From positions 3,106,001 to 3,170,000 of the forward strand of contig NZ_CP059902.1 of the NCBI RefSeq assembly GCF_014127105.1: DNA of 64,000 nucleotides, read 5' to 3'. Source of the DNA: Devosia sp. MC521 (GTDB taxonomy: Bacteria > Pseudomonadota > Alphaproteobacteria > Rhizobiales > Devosiaceae). A program made the translations under genes and the position numbers. How positions within the stretch are numbered: position 1 is the first letter of the stretch; each line of letters starts with the position of its first letter. Of this stretch, positions 53,364 through 63,124 are shown in pieces. Under the pieces are notes generated by a model. The model saw only the letters and a list, made by a program, of their open reading frames with translations, did no database searches and was not told the DNA's origin.

Positions 53364-55661
53364 TTACTGCGCCACACCCGGCAGCTGCACATTGCCCGAA
53401 TAGCCGAGATTGAACCCAGCGGGCGACCGCAGACGGAAAGTTGCAACAGCACGCATATCGTTGGCTGTGGAGTGAGTTGGGCCAGTACGCGTAATCTGCC
53501 CACCAATCAGCACATAGCCGTCGTCGTATTGCAGTCCGCCGCCCACCTGCAAGAAGCTATTGGCACTCAAATCCCAATAGGCATTACTGGTAACCGACCA
53601 GTAATCGGCGATCGGCACGCGCACTTCCGCGCCCACTTCATGCATGTCACGGATATTGCCAGTGAGCGGGGTCGCTTCTGCATAACGATAGTTGAGCGCA
53701 CCACTCCAACCGTCTTGAGCGTAGCTCAGACCAAGGCCCGCACGAGCGATTGAAAGGTCCGCATTGTCGACCTGCACCTTCCCGCCGAATTTCAATTGAT
53801 TGGCCAGTGCCCCATAAACGCCGAGGACGCCGTAGGACGCATCAGTCTCAAGCCCTGTCCCCACGCCAACTTGCTGACGATTGGCAGCTGCGAAAGCATT
53901 TTCGCCCGCCAATTGATAGGACTGGCCACCGATCACTTCGAGGTAGCTGCCGTCATTAAGGCTCGCCATATAGCGCCCGCCGACGTTCAACCGTAGCCCA
54001 CGCTCCTGTTTATCGATCCCAGTGAAGCGATTGTAGGAGAACAGTGTGCTGTCATCAAACATCACACTCTGAGAGTCTTCGTTGGTAATCCCCGGCTGGC
54101 TGTTCGCAGCGCCGCGATAGACGAGCTGAGCAATCGGCTCAACGAGATGTGTTACGCCGGTGTTATACGACACGAGTGGATATCGCACATCCACGGCGGC
54201 AATTGGGGTCAGGCCGAACAATGTCTGCTCGTCTGGCGCATGGATCGACGGCGATTTGCCATCATAATTGGCCGCGTCAGCGCGCACGCCCAAGAATGGC
54301 GTCACCGCCGCACCACCGAAAATATACTGGTTCTGCCAATTGGCCTCGACCATGCCGTGGAAACGCGTCCCCGCATAACCATAGTCATATGGCACACCAT
54401 TGGCCGACGTGGAGTAGTCACGCTCACGGTAGATATTGAGCATACGCCCATCGACTTCAACGCGCCCTGCCCCCGGCGGCAGGTCAAACGTGCGTTCAAG
54501 GCGTAGATTTGGCAGCGCCATGCCCTGTTGCTGCCGTTCCTGCTCTAGGTTGTCGCCGAGCACGTTGAACTGCTGCACGCGCGCGTCGACATAGGTGTCT
54601 TCGGTCAAATGCGTGGCATAAACTTCGTTGATGCTGGCACGGCGAACTTCGACGTCATAATCTTTGTAAAACGCGTTGTCGGTGGCCGCCGCATAGGCAA
54701 ATCCCACAACCCACTTTTCGACCGGCACAAATTCACCCGCCGTCTGCAGCGCCCCACGCCATTCGCGTTTCGCATCAGCGAACGCAAAGGCACTATCATC
54801 GCCCTGACGCAGACCCGTTGCCTTGACCGAAATTCGGCCATTGTCAAAACGCTGGATCCATTCCGCCCCAAGCATAAAGCCCTGACGGCTCATCAAGCGG
54901 GGCGACAGAAGAATATCGGTAGAGGCGGTCGAATAAGCCTTAAACGGCGCATCGATGCGCACGCCATGGCTATCGGTAAAGGTCACTGTTGGCTGCGGCA
55001 GCCAATCCATATCGAGATTTGGGAGCCACAAATAGGGCAACCAGGCAATCGGCACCCCCAGAACGGCTAGGCTTGGCTGCTCGAAAGCATGCGAGCCATC
55101 AATTTCATCCTTGGTGACCTTATTGGCGTGCATGGACCAGCCAATGCGGCGCCCCTTGTCATCCACACACTCACCGCAAGGCGTGTACTTGGCATTATCC
55201 AGAACAGTCTTGAGTGCCTGGTCGTAATCGGCGTGGTCAGCCGTAATCTGGGAACCATCATAATTGGTGATGGTCAGCGAATCGAGAACGGCCTTTTTGA
55301 ACTTGTCGGTCAGCTTCAGGGTCGGGCTACGCGACACGTTCCCAAAAGGGTCAGTCAGCGAAACATTGCCACGAACATCCATCTCACCGTTGGCACGATC
55401 ATAAACCAGTTGATCGCCCGTCAGCACATAACCATCAGCGCGCACGACAACGTCGCCGCGCGCTTCAATAATATTAGTCGTGTTGTTGAAGGTGAGTTGC
55501 TGCGCTTCCACAGCGGTTGGCGCATTAGGATCAACCGGGCTGTTGAAGAAATTGGTCGGCACCAATCCCTGAGCATAAACAGGCGCAACACCCGCCAGCG
55601 CGATGCCAGCGAGCAAGACCAGCGCAGTCCGCTCTAAGATTTTGCCCCGTGCCTGCTTCAA
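53364..55661 (-). CDS. lptD: LPS-assembly protein LptD
   Basis: 765 residues. The outer-membrane barrel that inserts lipopolysaccharide. Signal peptide (LVLLAGIALAGVAPVYAQ), an OstA/LptA-like periplasmic N-domain (about 45-150, VEAQQLTFNNTTNIIEARGDVVVRADGYVLTGDQLVYDRANG), a Cys pair CGEC near 145, and the C-terminal barrel (about 230-765). The final residues do not follow the Phe pattern. The usual neighbours lptFG, surA and pdxA are absent. Confidence 0.92.
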   Translation of the reverse strand: MKQARGKILERTALVLLAGIALAGVAPVYAQGLVPTNFFNSPVDPNAPTAVEAQQLTFNNTTNIIEARGDVVVRADGYVLTGDQLVYDRANGEMDVRGNVSLTDPFGNVSRSPTLKLTDKFKKAVLDSLTITNYDGSQITADHADYDQALKTVLDNAKYTPCGECVDDKGRRIGWSMHANKVTKDEIDGSHAFEQPSLAVLGVPIAWLPYLWLPNLDMDWLPQPTVTFTDSHGVRIDAPFKAYSTASTDILLSPRLMSRQGFMLGAEWIQRFDNGRISVKATGLRQGDDSAFAFADAKREWRGALQTAGEFVPVEKWVVGFAYAAATDNAFYKDYDVEVRRASINEVYATHLTEDTYVDARVQQFNVLGDNLEQERQQQGMALPNLRLERTFDLPPGAGRVEVDGRMLNIYRERDYSTSANGVPYDYGYAGTRFHGMVEANWQNQYIFGGAAVTPFLGVRADAANYDGKSPSIHAPDEQTLFGLTPIAAVDVRYPLVSYNTGVTHLVEPIAQLVYRGAANSQPGITNEDSQSVMFDDSTLFSYNRFTGIDKQERGLRLNVGGRYMASLNDGSYLEVIGGQSYQLAGENAFAAANRQQVGVGTGLETDASYGVLGVYGALANQLKFGGKVQVDNADLSIARAGLGLSYAQDGWSGALNYRYAEATPLTGNIRDMHEVGAEVRVPIADYWSVTSNAYWDLSANSFLQVGGGLQYDDGYVLIGGQITRTGPTHSTANDMRAVATFRLRSPAGFNLGYSGNVQLPGVAQ

Positions 55662-55932
55662 CAGATACAGCCTTTCTCACCAGGCATTGCCTGCTTGGGA
55701 GGGAAGGCTCCCTCACTTTAACGCACACTTCCGAAGTGCTGAATGACTCAGAAAAATCGGATCTTGTTAAAGTACCTTCCATTGCCTAGAGGGGCAATCC
55801 GCATTCTACAGATCCCCCCTGCCTATGGATAACAGATCGTTTCCAAATGCAGGTTTTGCGCGAGTTTGAACAACTCTCCGCCTCGCCGTCGCGGAATTTT
55901 ATCGAGACCTGTGGCCAATTTGCCAGAAGATA

Positions 55933-56670
55933 TCAGCTTTCACGCGCCTTCACCGCGCCACCGCGTTCGCGCTTAGCCCCGTATAGACCAACATCAGCTT
56001 CCATAAGTGCAGTGGCAAAATCCAGATATTGACGCGTCGGCGTGACGCCCACGCTCACTGACGCACGCTCCTCATCCACTTTCGATATGCGGCGGAACTC
56101 CAGCGCGACCTGCTTGTCGATTTCCACCTGCCAACGCAGCGCCTGTTCGCGACTGGCATTGGGCACGTAAGCGCAAAACTCATCGCCACCGATCCGCGCC
56201 ACAAGACTCTCCTGGGGCAAGACTGCAGAGAGCGCCTGCGCCACCGCCATAATCACATGATCACCGACAGCATGCCCGAATTGGTCGTTCACCTGCTTGA
56301 GCAAGTCGACATCGGCGACCAAAAACACCCCGTTCACATTATGCCCCGTGGCGAGCTCAAATTGCGGAATGAAAGCACGCCGGTTGAGCAGACCCGTCAT
56401 CGGATCAGCCATAGCCTGACGCGACAGCTCAGCACTTTTGCGCAAAAGCGCACCATAGGACTGCTCCAAGGCGTCGAGAGTGTTGAAATACACCAGCGCG
56501 ATAGGAAAGGCCGTCACAAACGGCATGACCAGCCGAATAGCCACCGTAACATCGTCAGCTTCGACACCCATATAGGCGCGAATTGCGACAGAAATCGACA
56601 TTGTAAATGCGGTCGTCAGCGCTGCGACTTTGGCAGCCTGAAACAGGACACGCCGGGACGGCAAATGCAT
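55933..56670 (-). CDS. membrane-bound GGDEF diguanylate cyclase
   Basis: 245 residues. Two membrane helices at about 13-32 and 45-65 are followed by a short linker and a GGDEF domain (about 90-240). The active-site motif RIGGDEFCAYV is intact, with FLVADVDLLKQVNDQFGHAVGDHV conserved before it, so c-di-GMP synthesis is plausible. No input domain beyond the short periplasmic loop is visible. Single gene upstream of lptD on the same strand. Confidence 0.88.
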   Translation of the reverse strand: MHLPSRRVLFQAAKVAALTTAFTMSISVAIRAYMGVEADDVTVAIRLVMPFVTAFPIALVYFNTLDALEQSYGALLRKSAELSRQAMADPMTGLLNRRAFIPQFELATGHNVNGVFLVADVDLLKQVNDQFGHAVGDHVIMAVAQALSAVLPQESLVARIGGDEFCAYVPNASREQALRWQVEIDKQVALEFRRISKVDEERASVSVGVTPTRQYLDFATALMEADVGLYGAKRERGGAVKARES

Positions 56671-56877
56671 ATTCGCTAGCTACTCAAGTTTTCCTGCGCT
56701 GAGCAGTCAGGTTCAAAGCTCAAAGGACCCCCAACTCCTTATTGAGCAGATCGCAGTGTCATGCAATTGCGCTCAATGACGCGACGCCCACTCGCGTGGA
56801 CACTAATCCTTGATCAGGCAAAACACCGCAGAACGCACCGCCACGACTTGCAACTCAGAACCAACCCGCCAAAACGG

Positions 56878-56912
56878 AAAACCCCAGTCCTCTTTCGAGA
56901 AACTGGGGTTTT
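56878..56912 (-). terminator. terminator after the first tRNA-fMet gene
   Basis: AAAACCCCAGT and ACTGGGGTTTT make an 11-bp stem directly beyond the tRNA 3' end on the minus strand, with TTTTCC following. The same structure recurs at 57118-57153. Confidence 0.82.
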
Positions 56913-56915
56913 GTT

Positions 56916-56992
<77 letters not shown>

Positions 56993-57117
56993 TCAATCAC
57001 TGTGCCTTGCGGCGTCGTGTGAGCTTCATATAGGGAACCAAATGCGCCGCCGCAACCCCACCCAAAAGTTGCCCACAGGCTATCTTCGCACCAAAGTAAT
57101 GCATGAACCCAAAAGGG

Positions 57118-57153
57118 AAAACCCCAGCTTCTCTTTCGAGAAACTGGGGTTTT
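57118..57153 (-). terminator. terminator after the second tRNA-fMet gene
   Basis: AAAACCCCAG and CTGGGGTTTT in the same position relative to the tRNA as in the first copy, followed by TTTTCCC on the minus strand. Confidence 0.82.
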
Positions 57154-57156
57154 ATT

Positions 57157-57233
<77 letters not shown>

Positions 57234-57430
57234 TCAACCACAGTGCCTTGCGGCGCGGTGTGAGGGGGTTATAGGCGGCATAATTGCAGACCACAACCCT
57301 CCAATTTCAAAATCACGACGGATTTAATCGCGTCTGTGGACAAACATGGACGCCAAGGCGCCTTTGTGCGCTTTTCCCTAGGCCAAAGCTGGTTTAGCTT
57401 TCGCGCAATTCGAGCGACTTGGAATTTCAT

Positions 57431-58468
57431 ATGCGTTTAAAACAGCTTGGCCATACTGACATTACCGTCACCGACATTTGCCTCGGCACAATGACATGGG
57501 GCAGCCAGAACACCGAAGCCGAAGGCCATGCCCAGATCGCCATGGCCAAGGACGCCGGCATCACTTTTATGGACACGGCCGAGATGTATGCCGTTCCCGC
57601 CAGCCCCGCGACGAGTTTTAAAACCGAAGAGATAATCGGTAATTGGTTCGCCCAAAATGGCGACCGCGAGCATTGGGTCCTCGCCAGCAAGATCGGCGGC
57701 CCAGGCCATCGCCATATTCGTGACGGCTCCGCCCCTTCCAGCATCAGTTTTGCCCAAGCACTCGAGGGCAGCCTTGAGCGTCTCCAAACCGACTACCTCG
57801 ACCTTTACCAAATCCACTGGCCAAGCCGCCCGCACTACCACTTCGAAAACTATTGGAAGTTTGCGCCGGAAAAACACGATCCCAAGCAAACTCTCGACCA
57901 CATGGCAGACGTGCTCGGCGCGATCAACGCAGCTTTGGCGGCGGGCAAAATCCGCTCCTGGGGGCTCTCCAATGAGAGCGCTTGGGGCCTGACCAAATGG
58001 GCACAGCTTGCCGATCAGATGGGTGTCGACCGCCCCGTCACCGTGCAGAACGAGTACAATCTTCTGCGTCGCAATTATGATCATGACCTGGCGGAAGTGA
58101 CCCATCACGAAAACATTGGGCTCTTGGCCTATTCGCCTCTCGCCGCGGGCGTTCTGACCGGCAAATATTTTGACGGCGCGACCCCCAAGGGGAGCCGCAA
58201 AGAGTATCAAAAGGGCCTTTGGCGCTTGAACGACTACTCAGAGGCCGCGACCAAACGCTATCACGCCCTCGCCCAACAGCACGGCCTTGATCCCGTTGCC
58301 ATGGCGATTGCCTTCTGCACCACCCGTCCCTTCGCCACTTCGACCATCATCGGCGCGACCTCCACCGAGCAACTCGCCCAGTGTCTTTCGGCCAAGGATC
58401 TGGTGCTCTCACCCGAAGTCCTCGCGGATATCGAGACCATCCATCGCGACATGCCTCGTCCGATTTAA
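57431..58468 (+). CDS. aldo/keto reductase, Tas-like
   Basis: 345 residues of the AKR Tas branch, recognisable by IHWPSRPHYHFENYW, the insertion typical of Tas. The catalytic set is present: Asp and Tyr in MDTAEMYAVP, Lys in ASKIGGPG, His in IHWPS; the cofactor end is IIGATSTEQLAQ. Start at ATG 57431, where similarity begins; TTG 57419 is less likely. The substrate is unknown; Tas has been linked to tyrosine prototrophy in E. coli mutants. Single gene with no clear partner. Confidence 0.88.
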   Translation: MRLKQLGHTDITVTDICLGTMTWGSQNTEAEGHAQIAMAKDAGITFMDTAEMYAVPASPATSFKTEEIIGNWFAQNGDREHWVLASKIGGPGHRHIRDGSAPSSISFAQALEGSLERLQTDYLDLYQIHWPSRPHYHFENYWKFAPEKHDPKQTLDHMADVLGAINAALAAGKIRSWGLSNESAWGLTKWAQLADQMGVDRPVTVQNEYNLLRRNYDHDLAEVTHHENIGLLAYSPLAAGVLTGKYFDGATPKGSRKEYQKGLWRLNDYSEAATKRYHALAQQHGLDPVAMAIAFCTTRPFATSTIIGATSTEQLAQCLSAKDLVLSPEVLADIETIHRDMPRPI

Positions 58469-58534
58469 TCGGCTCTAGTGCTCTGGCATGCTGGCGCTAT
58501 AGTCAGCATGCCAAACTCTTTTTCAGGTCCGCGC

Positions 58535-59263
58535 ATGTCGACGCTCTTCACCTCTATTTTTCCGCTGCTGGCCTTCTTTGCCTACAACATCATCATCCCC
58601 CAGATCGAAAAGCTGCGCCCTTCGCTCTCGGTGATCATGAACATGCAGCGCCGCCGCTGGGTGTATAATGCCACCCTGCGCGAAAGCCCGTTTGACGCCA
58701 TTCTCTCAGGCAACATCATGGGCTCGGTCAGTCTTCTGGCCTCGACGTCTGTGCTGCTGGTCCTCGCGGTTTTCGCCGTTTTTGGGCAAATCGATTCCGT
58801 GATGGAAGCGCTCAACTCCATTGCCCGCGACGAGGCCTACACGGTCTCCGAGGTTCAGCTTCATCTCATCGTCATGCTGACCATGTTCGTGCTGGCCTTC
58901 TTTTCCTTCACGCTCTCCCTGCGCCAGTTCAACCACTATTGCATCATGCTGGGCGCGCTCGATCATGACCGCCGCACGACGGAAGATGAAATCGACTCGA
59001 TTGCCGCCATGAACGCCTTGGGCGCCAAGAACTTTAATTCCGGCATTCGTGCCTATTACTTCTCGGTGGCCACGGCTGCTTGGTTCGTGTCCGAGTGGCT
59101 CGCGGTTGCAACCGCGCTGGTCACTGTCCTGGTTCTGGCCCATCGCGAGTTCTTTTCCTCGGCCCATCGCTCGGCCGCCTCTGCCGTGGTTATCGCGGCG
59201 CGCCAACGCAAAAGCCCCACCGGCGCTGATTCTGCGACCAAGACGCCGAATACCGACGATTAA
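58535..59263 (+). CDS. DUF599-family membrane protein
   Basis: 242 residues. Four membrane helices at about 5-25, 60-85, 105-130 and 185-205, with FNHYCIMLGALDHDR in the middle loop and GIRAYYFSVATAAWFVS near the last helix, as in DUF599 proteins of alphaproteobacteria. No function is established. Start at ATG 58535; the ATG at 58508 is an alternative. The tail is charged and probably cytoplasmic. Confidence 0.82.
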   Translation: MSTLFTSIFPLLAFFAYNIIIPQIEKLRPSLSVIMNMQRRRWVYNATLRESPFDAILSGNIMGSVSLLASTSVLLVLAVFAVFGQIDSVMEALNSIARDEAYTVSEVQLHLIVMLTMFVLAFFSFTLSLRQFNHYCIMLGALDHDRRTTEDEIDSIAAMNALGAKNFNSGIRAYYFSVATAAWFVSEWLAVATALVTVLVLAHREFFSSAHRSAASAVVIAARQRKSPTGADSATKTPNTDD

Positions 59264-59286
59264 GCAGGCGCAATCGCTCACCAATT

Positions 59287-59323
59287 TATGACATTGACTT
59301 TCATATATCGAAGGGGTTTATTC
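59287..59323 (+). promoter_or_regulatory. promoter of bfd with an overlapping iron-responsive box
   Basis: TTGACT (59294-59299) and TTTATT (59317-59322) with a 17-bp spacer make a good sigma-70 promoter. TGACATTGACTTTCA (TGA-N9-TCA, 59289-59303) covers the -35 element and fits the RirA iron-responsive box of rhizobia. Transcription would begin about 25 bases before the start codon. Confidence 0.6.
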
Positions 59324-59353
59324 CCCCCAATTACGGAACCTCTGGCCCCTCCG

Positions 59354-59665
59354 ATGCTTGTTTGTCAGTGTAATATGATCACGTCCCAAGAGATTGAGGA
59401 GATAGTCCTCGATCTGTTGAAGGCTGATCCGTGGCAATTGGTGGTTCCTGCGAAGGTGTATTCCGAACTCAATCGACGCGCGAAATGCGCAGGCTGCGTT
59501 CCGAATGTGGTGGACATCATCGTCCGCGTCACAGAAAATTACCACGCACAGCAAGCAATCCCGCCCGCTGAGCTGGTACAGCTCCAGTCTGGGTTGGAAA
59601 AACTCAAGAAACAGAGAACTGGAGTACGCAGTGAAAGGCGAACCACAAGTCATAGAGCGGCTTAA
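59354..59665 (+). CDS. bfd: bacterioferritin-associated ferredoxin
   Basis: 103 residues. The [2Fe-2S] ligands are four cysteines: CQC near the start (Cys4, Cys6) and CAGC (Cys45, Cys48). This is the Bfd fold; Bfd reduces the mineral of bacterioferritin and releases iron. It is longer than usual because of a charged C-terminal tail ([19 protein letters not shown]). Start at ATG 59354; the frame to 59288 lies across the promoter. Its last 35 bp overlap the start of the bacterioferritin gene, an arrangement that couples the two. Confidence 0.85.
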   Translation: MLVCQCNMITSQEIEEIVLDLLKADPWQLVVPAKVYSELNRRAKCAGCVPNVVDIIVRVTENYHAQQAIPPAELVQLQSGLEKLKKQRTGVRSERRTTSHRAA

Positions 59666-60116
59666 CGAAGCCCTTTTTCTCGAGCTCGGCGCGGTTAATC
59701 AGTATTGGGTGCACTTCCGTCTCTTGGACGATTGGGGCTTTAAAAAGCTCGCAGCCAAAGAGCGCGCCGAATCCATCGAAGAAATGCACCATGCCGATCG
59801 CTTGATCGAGCGTATTATCTTCCTTGAAGGCCATCCAAACCTGCAGCGCGTCGCGCCATTGCGCATTGGTCAGAACATCAAAGAAGTTCTCGAGGCCGAC
59901 CTTGCTGGTGAGTATGAAGCCCGCGAAGCCTATCGGAACAGCCGCGCGATTTGCTCCCAGCTGCATGACCACGTGTCCAAGCAGATCTTTGATGAGCTCT
60001 TGAAGGACGAGGAAGGCCATATCGACTTCCTCGAGACCCAGCTCGAGCTTCTCGAAAAAATCGGTATTGAGCGCTACGGCATGCTCAACGCCGCTCCAGC
60101 CAACGAAGCTGAATAA
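59631..60116 (+). CDS. bfr: bacterioferritin
   Basis: 161 residues, standard length. Ferroxidase ligands Glu18, Glu51, His54, Glu94, Glu127 and His130 positions are occupied, Tyr25 is present, and heme-ligand Met52 is in EEMHHADR. It stores iron as a 24-mer. It starts at GTG 59631 behind GGAGTACGCA, inside the bfd gene, so the overlap is real. A plus-strand terminator follows. Confidence 0.93.
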   Translation: MKGEPQVIERLNEALFLELGAVNQYWVHFRLLDDWGFKKLAAKERAESIEEMHHADRLIERIIFLEGHPNLQRVAPLRIGQNIKEVLEADLAGEYEAREAYRNSRAICSQLHDHVSKQIFDELLKDEEGHIDFLETQLELLEKIGIERYGMLNAAPANEAE

Positions 60117-60125
60117 ATTTAAAAA

Positions 60126-60152
60126 GCCCGGACCTTTGGTTCGGGCGTTTTT
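60126..60152 (+). terminator. bfd-bfr terminator
   Basis: GCCCGGACC and GGTTCGGGC form a stem (one G-T pair) followed by GTTTTTG, 10 bp after the bfr stop codon. Confidence 0.85.
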
Positions 60153-60167
60153 GTATTGGGGGGACTA

Positions 60168-60581
60168 ATGCAATTTCATACTGGTCGGCTCATCGACCAC
60201 ATTCATCTGCGCGCCCGCACTTTTGCGGTGACCAAACGATTTTACGAGCGCGTCCTCGGGACTTTGGGAATTTCCTTCACCGCATCCGGGCAAGGCTGGT
60301 TTCAAGCCGATGAGCTGTTTGTCGATGCCGCAGACGCACACACGATTGCCAGCCATATTCATCTCGCCTTTCAGGCACAAAGCCCCGAGGCCGTAGACGC
60401 TTTCTATCGCGAAGCCATTGCCGCTGGCGGCACAGACAACGGCAGGCCCGGAGCCCGCCATTATCATCCCGGCTATTACGCCTGTTTCGTACTCGACCCC
60501 GACGGCAACAATATCGAAGCCGTTTATCACGGCCCGAACACGCGCTCCGCCGCCTCGGTGACGATCACCCCGCAAGCTTAA
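60168..60581 (+). CDS. VOC-family protein (glyoxalase-like)
   Basis: 137 residues. A single vicinal-oxygen-chelate module in two halves: LIDHIHLRARTFAVTKRFYERVLGTLG, and the late ACFVLDPDGNNIEAVYHG with a metal-site Glu; His in IDHIH. Members include glyoxalases, dioxygenases and resistance proteins; the substrate is unknown. Start at ATG 60168 behind GGGGGGAC. It ends 4 bp inside the convergent esterase gene. Confidence 0.88.
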   Translation: MQFHTGRLIDHIHLRARTFAVTKRFYERVLGTLGISFTASGQGWFQADELFVDAADAHTIASHIHLAFQAQSPEAVDAFYREAIAAGGTDNGRPGARHYHPGYYACFVLDPDGNNIEAVYHGPNTRSAASVTITPQA

Positions 60582-61576
60582 TTGCTGAGCGGTCCAAACA
60601 GACGATCCAGCTGACGCACAACGTCCTGGGTCGCCATCGTGCCTTCTGGCACTTCCTGGGGGGCGTCTGGCGTCACCGCCACATAAGGCACCCCGCTGGG
60701 GAACGCCCCGAACTGGGTGAAGAAGCTGATCATGTCGTCCAACACCGGCATGCGCCAACGCCACATAGCGCCCATAGCGATCACCGGCTCCATGTGCCCA
60801 TACCCATCATAATACTTGGTCGTGACCCACACGCCCTGATTTTGCAGGCGCTCAGCGAGCCGCTGCGTATTCTGCACGCGCACAATCGGGTCCGTCGTGC
60901 CCGACCCCAGCCACATCGGCGGGCTGTCCTGGGTGACGAGGTTGATGGGCTGCGTGCCTTCAGGATTTGGCGCCTGCCCAAAGGCCTCCACCACGTCGCC
61001 ATATTCAAATGGATAGAAATCATATGGCCCGGAAAGCCCGGCCACAGCACGGATCGGCATGGTCACGCCCGCTTCATTTCTAAAGCTTGGGTCAAGAGCC
61101 AACATTACAGCATTGTAAGCGCCCGCCGAGTGGCCGGCGAGAAACAGACGATTGGGGTCGCCGCCATAGCTGGTGATATTGTCCTGCGTCCAACGCATCG
61201 CCAGCGCCAAATCTTCCAAAAACTCCGGGTACCGCACTTCTGGCACAAGGCGATAATCGGCGATGACCACCACGAAGCCGCGCGCCGCCAAGGCGCGTCC
61301 AGCAAACTGATAATCCGCTCTCTGCCCGCGCACCCACGCTCCGCCATAAACAAAGAACACAACAGGGGCCAATTGCCCCCGCTGTTCGGGCGTATAAACG
61401 TCGAGCTTATGCCGCGTGCCATCGCGATACGAAATACCGTCACCGGCCTTAACCGCATTGGCGTCCATCACCGGCGGCAAGTTGAACGGGTCCATAATGT
61501 TCTGAGCCGATGCCTGCATAGGCATAAGGCTGGCGCATACAGCGAGCGCCATCATAGCGCGCTTGAAAATAGACAT
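60578..61576 (-). CDS. secreted alpha/beta hydrolase (BD-FAE/carboxylesterase type)
   Basis: 332 residues with a signal peptide (MSIFKRAMMALAVCASLMPMQ). The oxyanion region is VVFFVYGGAWVRGQ, the nucleophile elbow GHSAGAYN near residue 148, the acid in GTTDPIV and the His in YGHMEPV. The BD-FAE-like class cleaves esters such as acetylated sugars in the periplasm. Its end overlaps the VOC gene by 4 bp. Confidence 0.87.
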   Translation of the reverse strand: MSIFKRAMMALAVCASLMPMQASAQNIMDPFNLPPVMDANAVKAGDGISYRDGTRHKLDVYTPEQRGQLAPVVFFVYGGAWVRGQRADYQFAGRALAARGFVVVIADYRLVPEVRYPEFLEDLALAMRWTQDNITSYGGDPNRLFLAGHSAGAYNAVMLALDPSFRNEAGVTMPIRAVAGLSGPYDFYPFEYGDVVEAFGQAPNPEGTQPINLVTQDSPPMWLGSGTTDPIVRVQNTQRLAERLQNQGVWVTTKYYDGYGHMEPVIAMGAMWRWRMPVLDDMISFFTQFGAFPSGVPYVAVTPDAPQEVPEGTMATQDVVRQLDRLFGPLSN

Positions 61577-61775
61577 AAGCCGAACCGAGAGTTTCGAGGG
61601 AATAGCGGTTTTGCAGATAAAGCCGCAATAATTATGACGGACTGCGCCGAAATGGGCGAGGGCAGGCGCTTTGGAATGACCCGGCCTGCCCTCTGCTTAA
61701 GCGCGCTGAGACTGCGCTGGCATGGTTAACGAAGGGTAAATTTCACCCTGCCCCGCTCATCACATTCTTCCAAGC

Positions 61776-62990
61776 CTACCGGCGCAGGGCCTCGAGCAAG
61801 GTGCCAGATACGTGCCCATCGGGCAGCAGGCCCGCGCGGGTCTGGAACGCCATAATGGCCGCGCGGGTCTTTGGCCCCACCACCCCGTCAGGCGAGCCAA
61901 CATCAAATCCACGGCGGTTGAGCAAGGTTTGCACCTCTGCCCGCTGCGCTTTGGTCAGCGCAAAATCGCCCTGCGGCCAGGCCGTGGCGAACGCGCCGCC
62001 GCCGATGATCCGATCGGCCAAATGCCCAACGGCGAGCGCATAGCTATCCGAATTATTGTAGCGCTTGATCACTTCGAAGTTAGGCAGCAGCAGGAACGCA
62101 GGGCCCCGAGCGCCCGCAGGCATATAGAGCCGCGCTTCGTCCCCAGCTCGTGGGAAATCGCGTCCCGAAACGCGCGTAATCCCCATCTGTCGCCAGGTAC
62201 TGATAGAGGCCTTGTTCATGTCGCGTGCGCGCGCAAAATCAAAGTTCTGCGGCAGGCGCACTTCGTAGCCCCAGGTCTCCCCCGGCCGCCAGCCAAAGCT
62301 CTTGAGATAATTGCCAGTCGAGCCCAAAGCGTCAGGGATGGAGTTCCAGATATCCTTGCGCCCATCGCCATTGAAGTCGATGGCATAGCGCATAAAGCTC
62401 GATGGCATAAATTGCGTATGGCCCATCGCACCGGCCCAAGATCCGGTCATGCTTTTCGGCGCGATATGACCTTCGTTCAGAATTTTCAGCGCGGTGATCA
62501 ACTCACTGCGGAAAAACTCTGTCCGATAATTGTTCTGCGTCAGCGTTGCCAGCGCATGGATCGTGTTGTTGCCACCCATGTAGCCGCCATAATTGGTTTC
62601 CATGCCCCAGATGGCCAGAACCACTTCGGGCTGAACGCCATAGGTCTGCTGAACCCGGCCAAGCGTTTGCGCCCATTCTTGGCGCATGGCGGAACCCTTA
62701 GCGGCCTGCGCCGCCGTCACCCGCTTATCGACATATTGCTGCACAGTCTGGGTAAACTCAGGCTGCGACTTGGTCAGCTCGGTGACCTTTGGAATGGGCG
62801 CATAGCCAGAAAAAGCCGCTTCGAAAATCTGCTGACGGACACCGGCGCGTTGCGCATCGGGCCAGAGCGAGCGCACAAAACTTGCCGTATCGGCCAGCGC
62901 CGGTGCTGTAAACGCGGCTGAGAGTGAAACGCTGGCGAGTGCCCCCACCACAAGCGAACCAAACAAAGATTTGCGGAAACAGCTGAACAT
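61776..62990 (-). CDS. lytic murein transglycosylase, MltB family
   Basis: 404 residues. A signal peptide (VVGALASVSLSAAFTAPALAD) leads to the SLT_2/MltB catalytic domain (about 35-310): catalytic Glu in AIWGMETNYGG, the substrate-site SWAGAMGHTQFMPSSF and DFNGDGRKDIWNSIPDALGSTGNYL. A C-terminal peptidoglycan-binding domain (about 340-404) has LLNRRGFDVGSPDGVVGPKTRAAI. It cuts glycan strands between MurNAc and GlcNAc with a 1,6-anhydro product. No lipobox, so soluble in the periplasm. Confidence 0.93.
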   Translation of the reverse strand: MFSCFRKSLFGSLVVGALASVSLSAAFTAPALADTASFVRSLWPDAQRAGVRQQIFEAAFSGYAPIPKVTELTKSQPEFTQTVQQYVDKRVTAAQAAKGSAMRQEWAQTLGRVQQTYGVQPEVVLAIWGMETNYGGYMGGNNTIHALATLTQNNYRTEFFRSELITALKILNEGHIAPKSMTGSWAGAMGHTQFMPSSFMRYAIDFNGDGRKDIWNSIPDALGSTGNYLKSFGWRPGETWGYEVRLPQNFDFARARDMNKASISTWRQMGITRVSGRDFPRAGDEARLYMPAGARGPAFLLLPNFEVIKRYNNSDSYALAVGHLADRIIGGGAFATAWPQGDFALTKAQRAEVQTLLNRRGFDVGSPDGVVGPKTRAAIMAFQTRAGLLPDGHVSGTLLEALRR

Positions 62991-63124
62991 CGTAAGCCTC
63001 GTGATACGCGCTACAGATAAGTCACGGTGCGCCCAGACCCGAGGGCCCGAGCGCGCGTATCAAAATATTAACGCATCCGATTAAGATGGCCTTAAGGCAA
63101 ACCGCTCAGCTGATCACTTCCATG

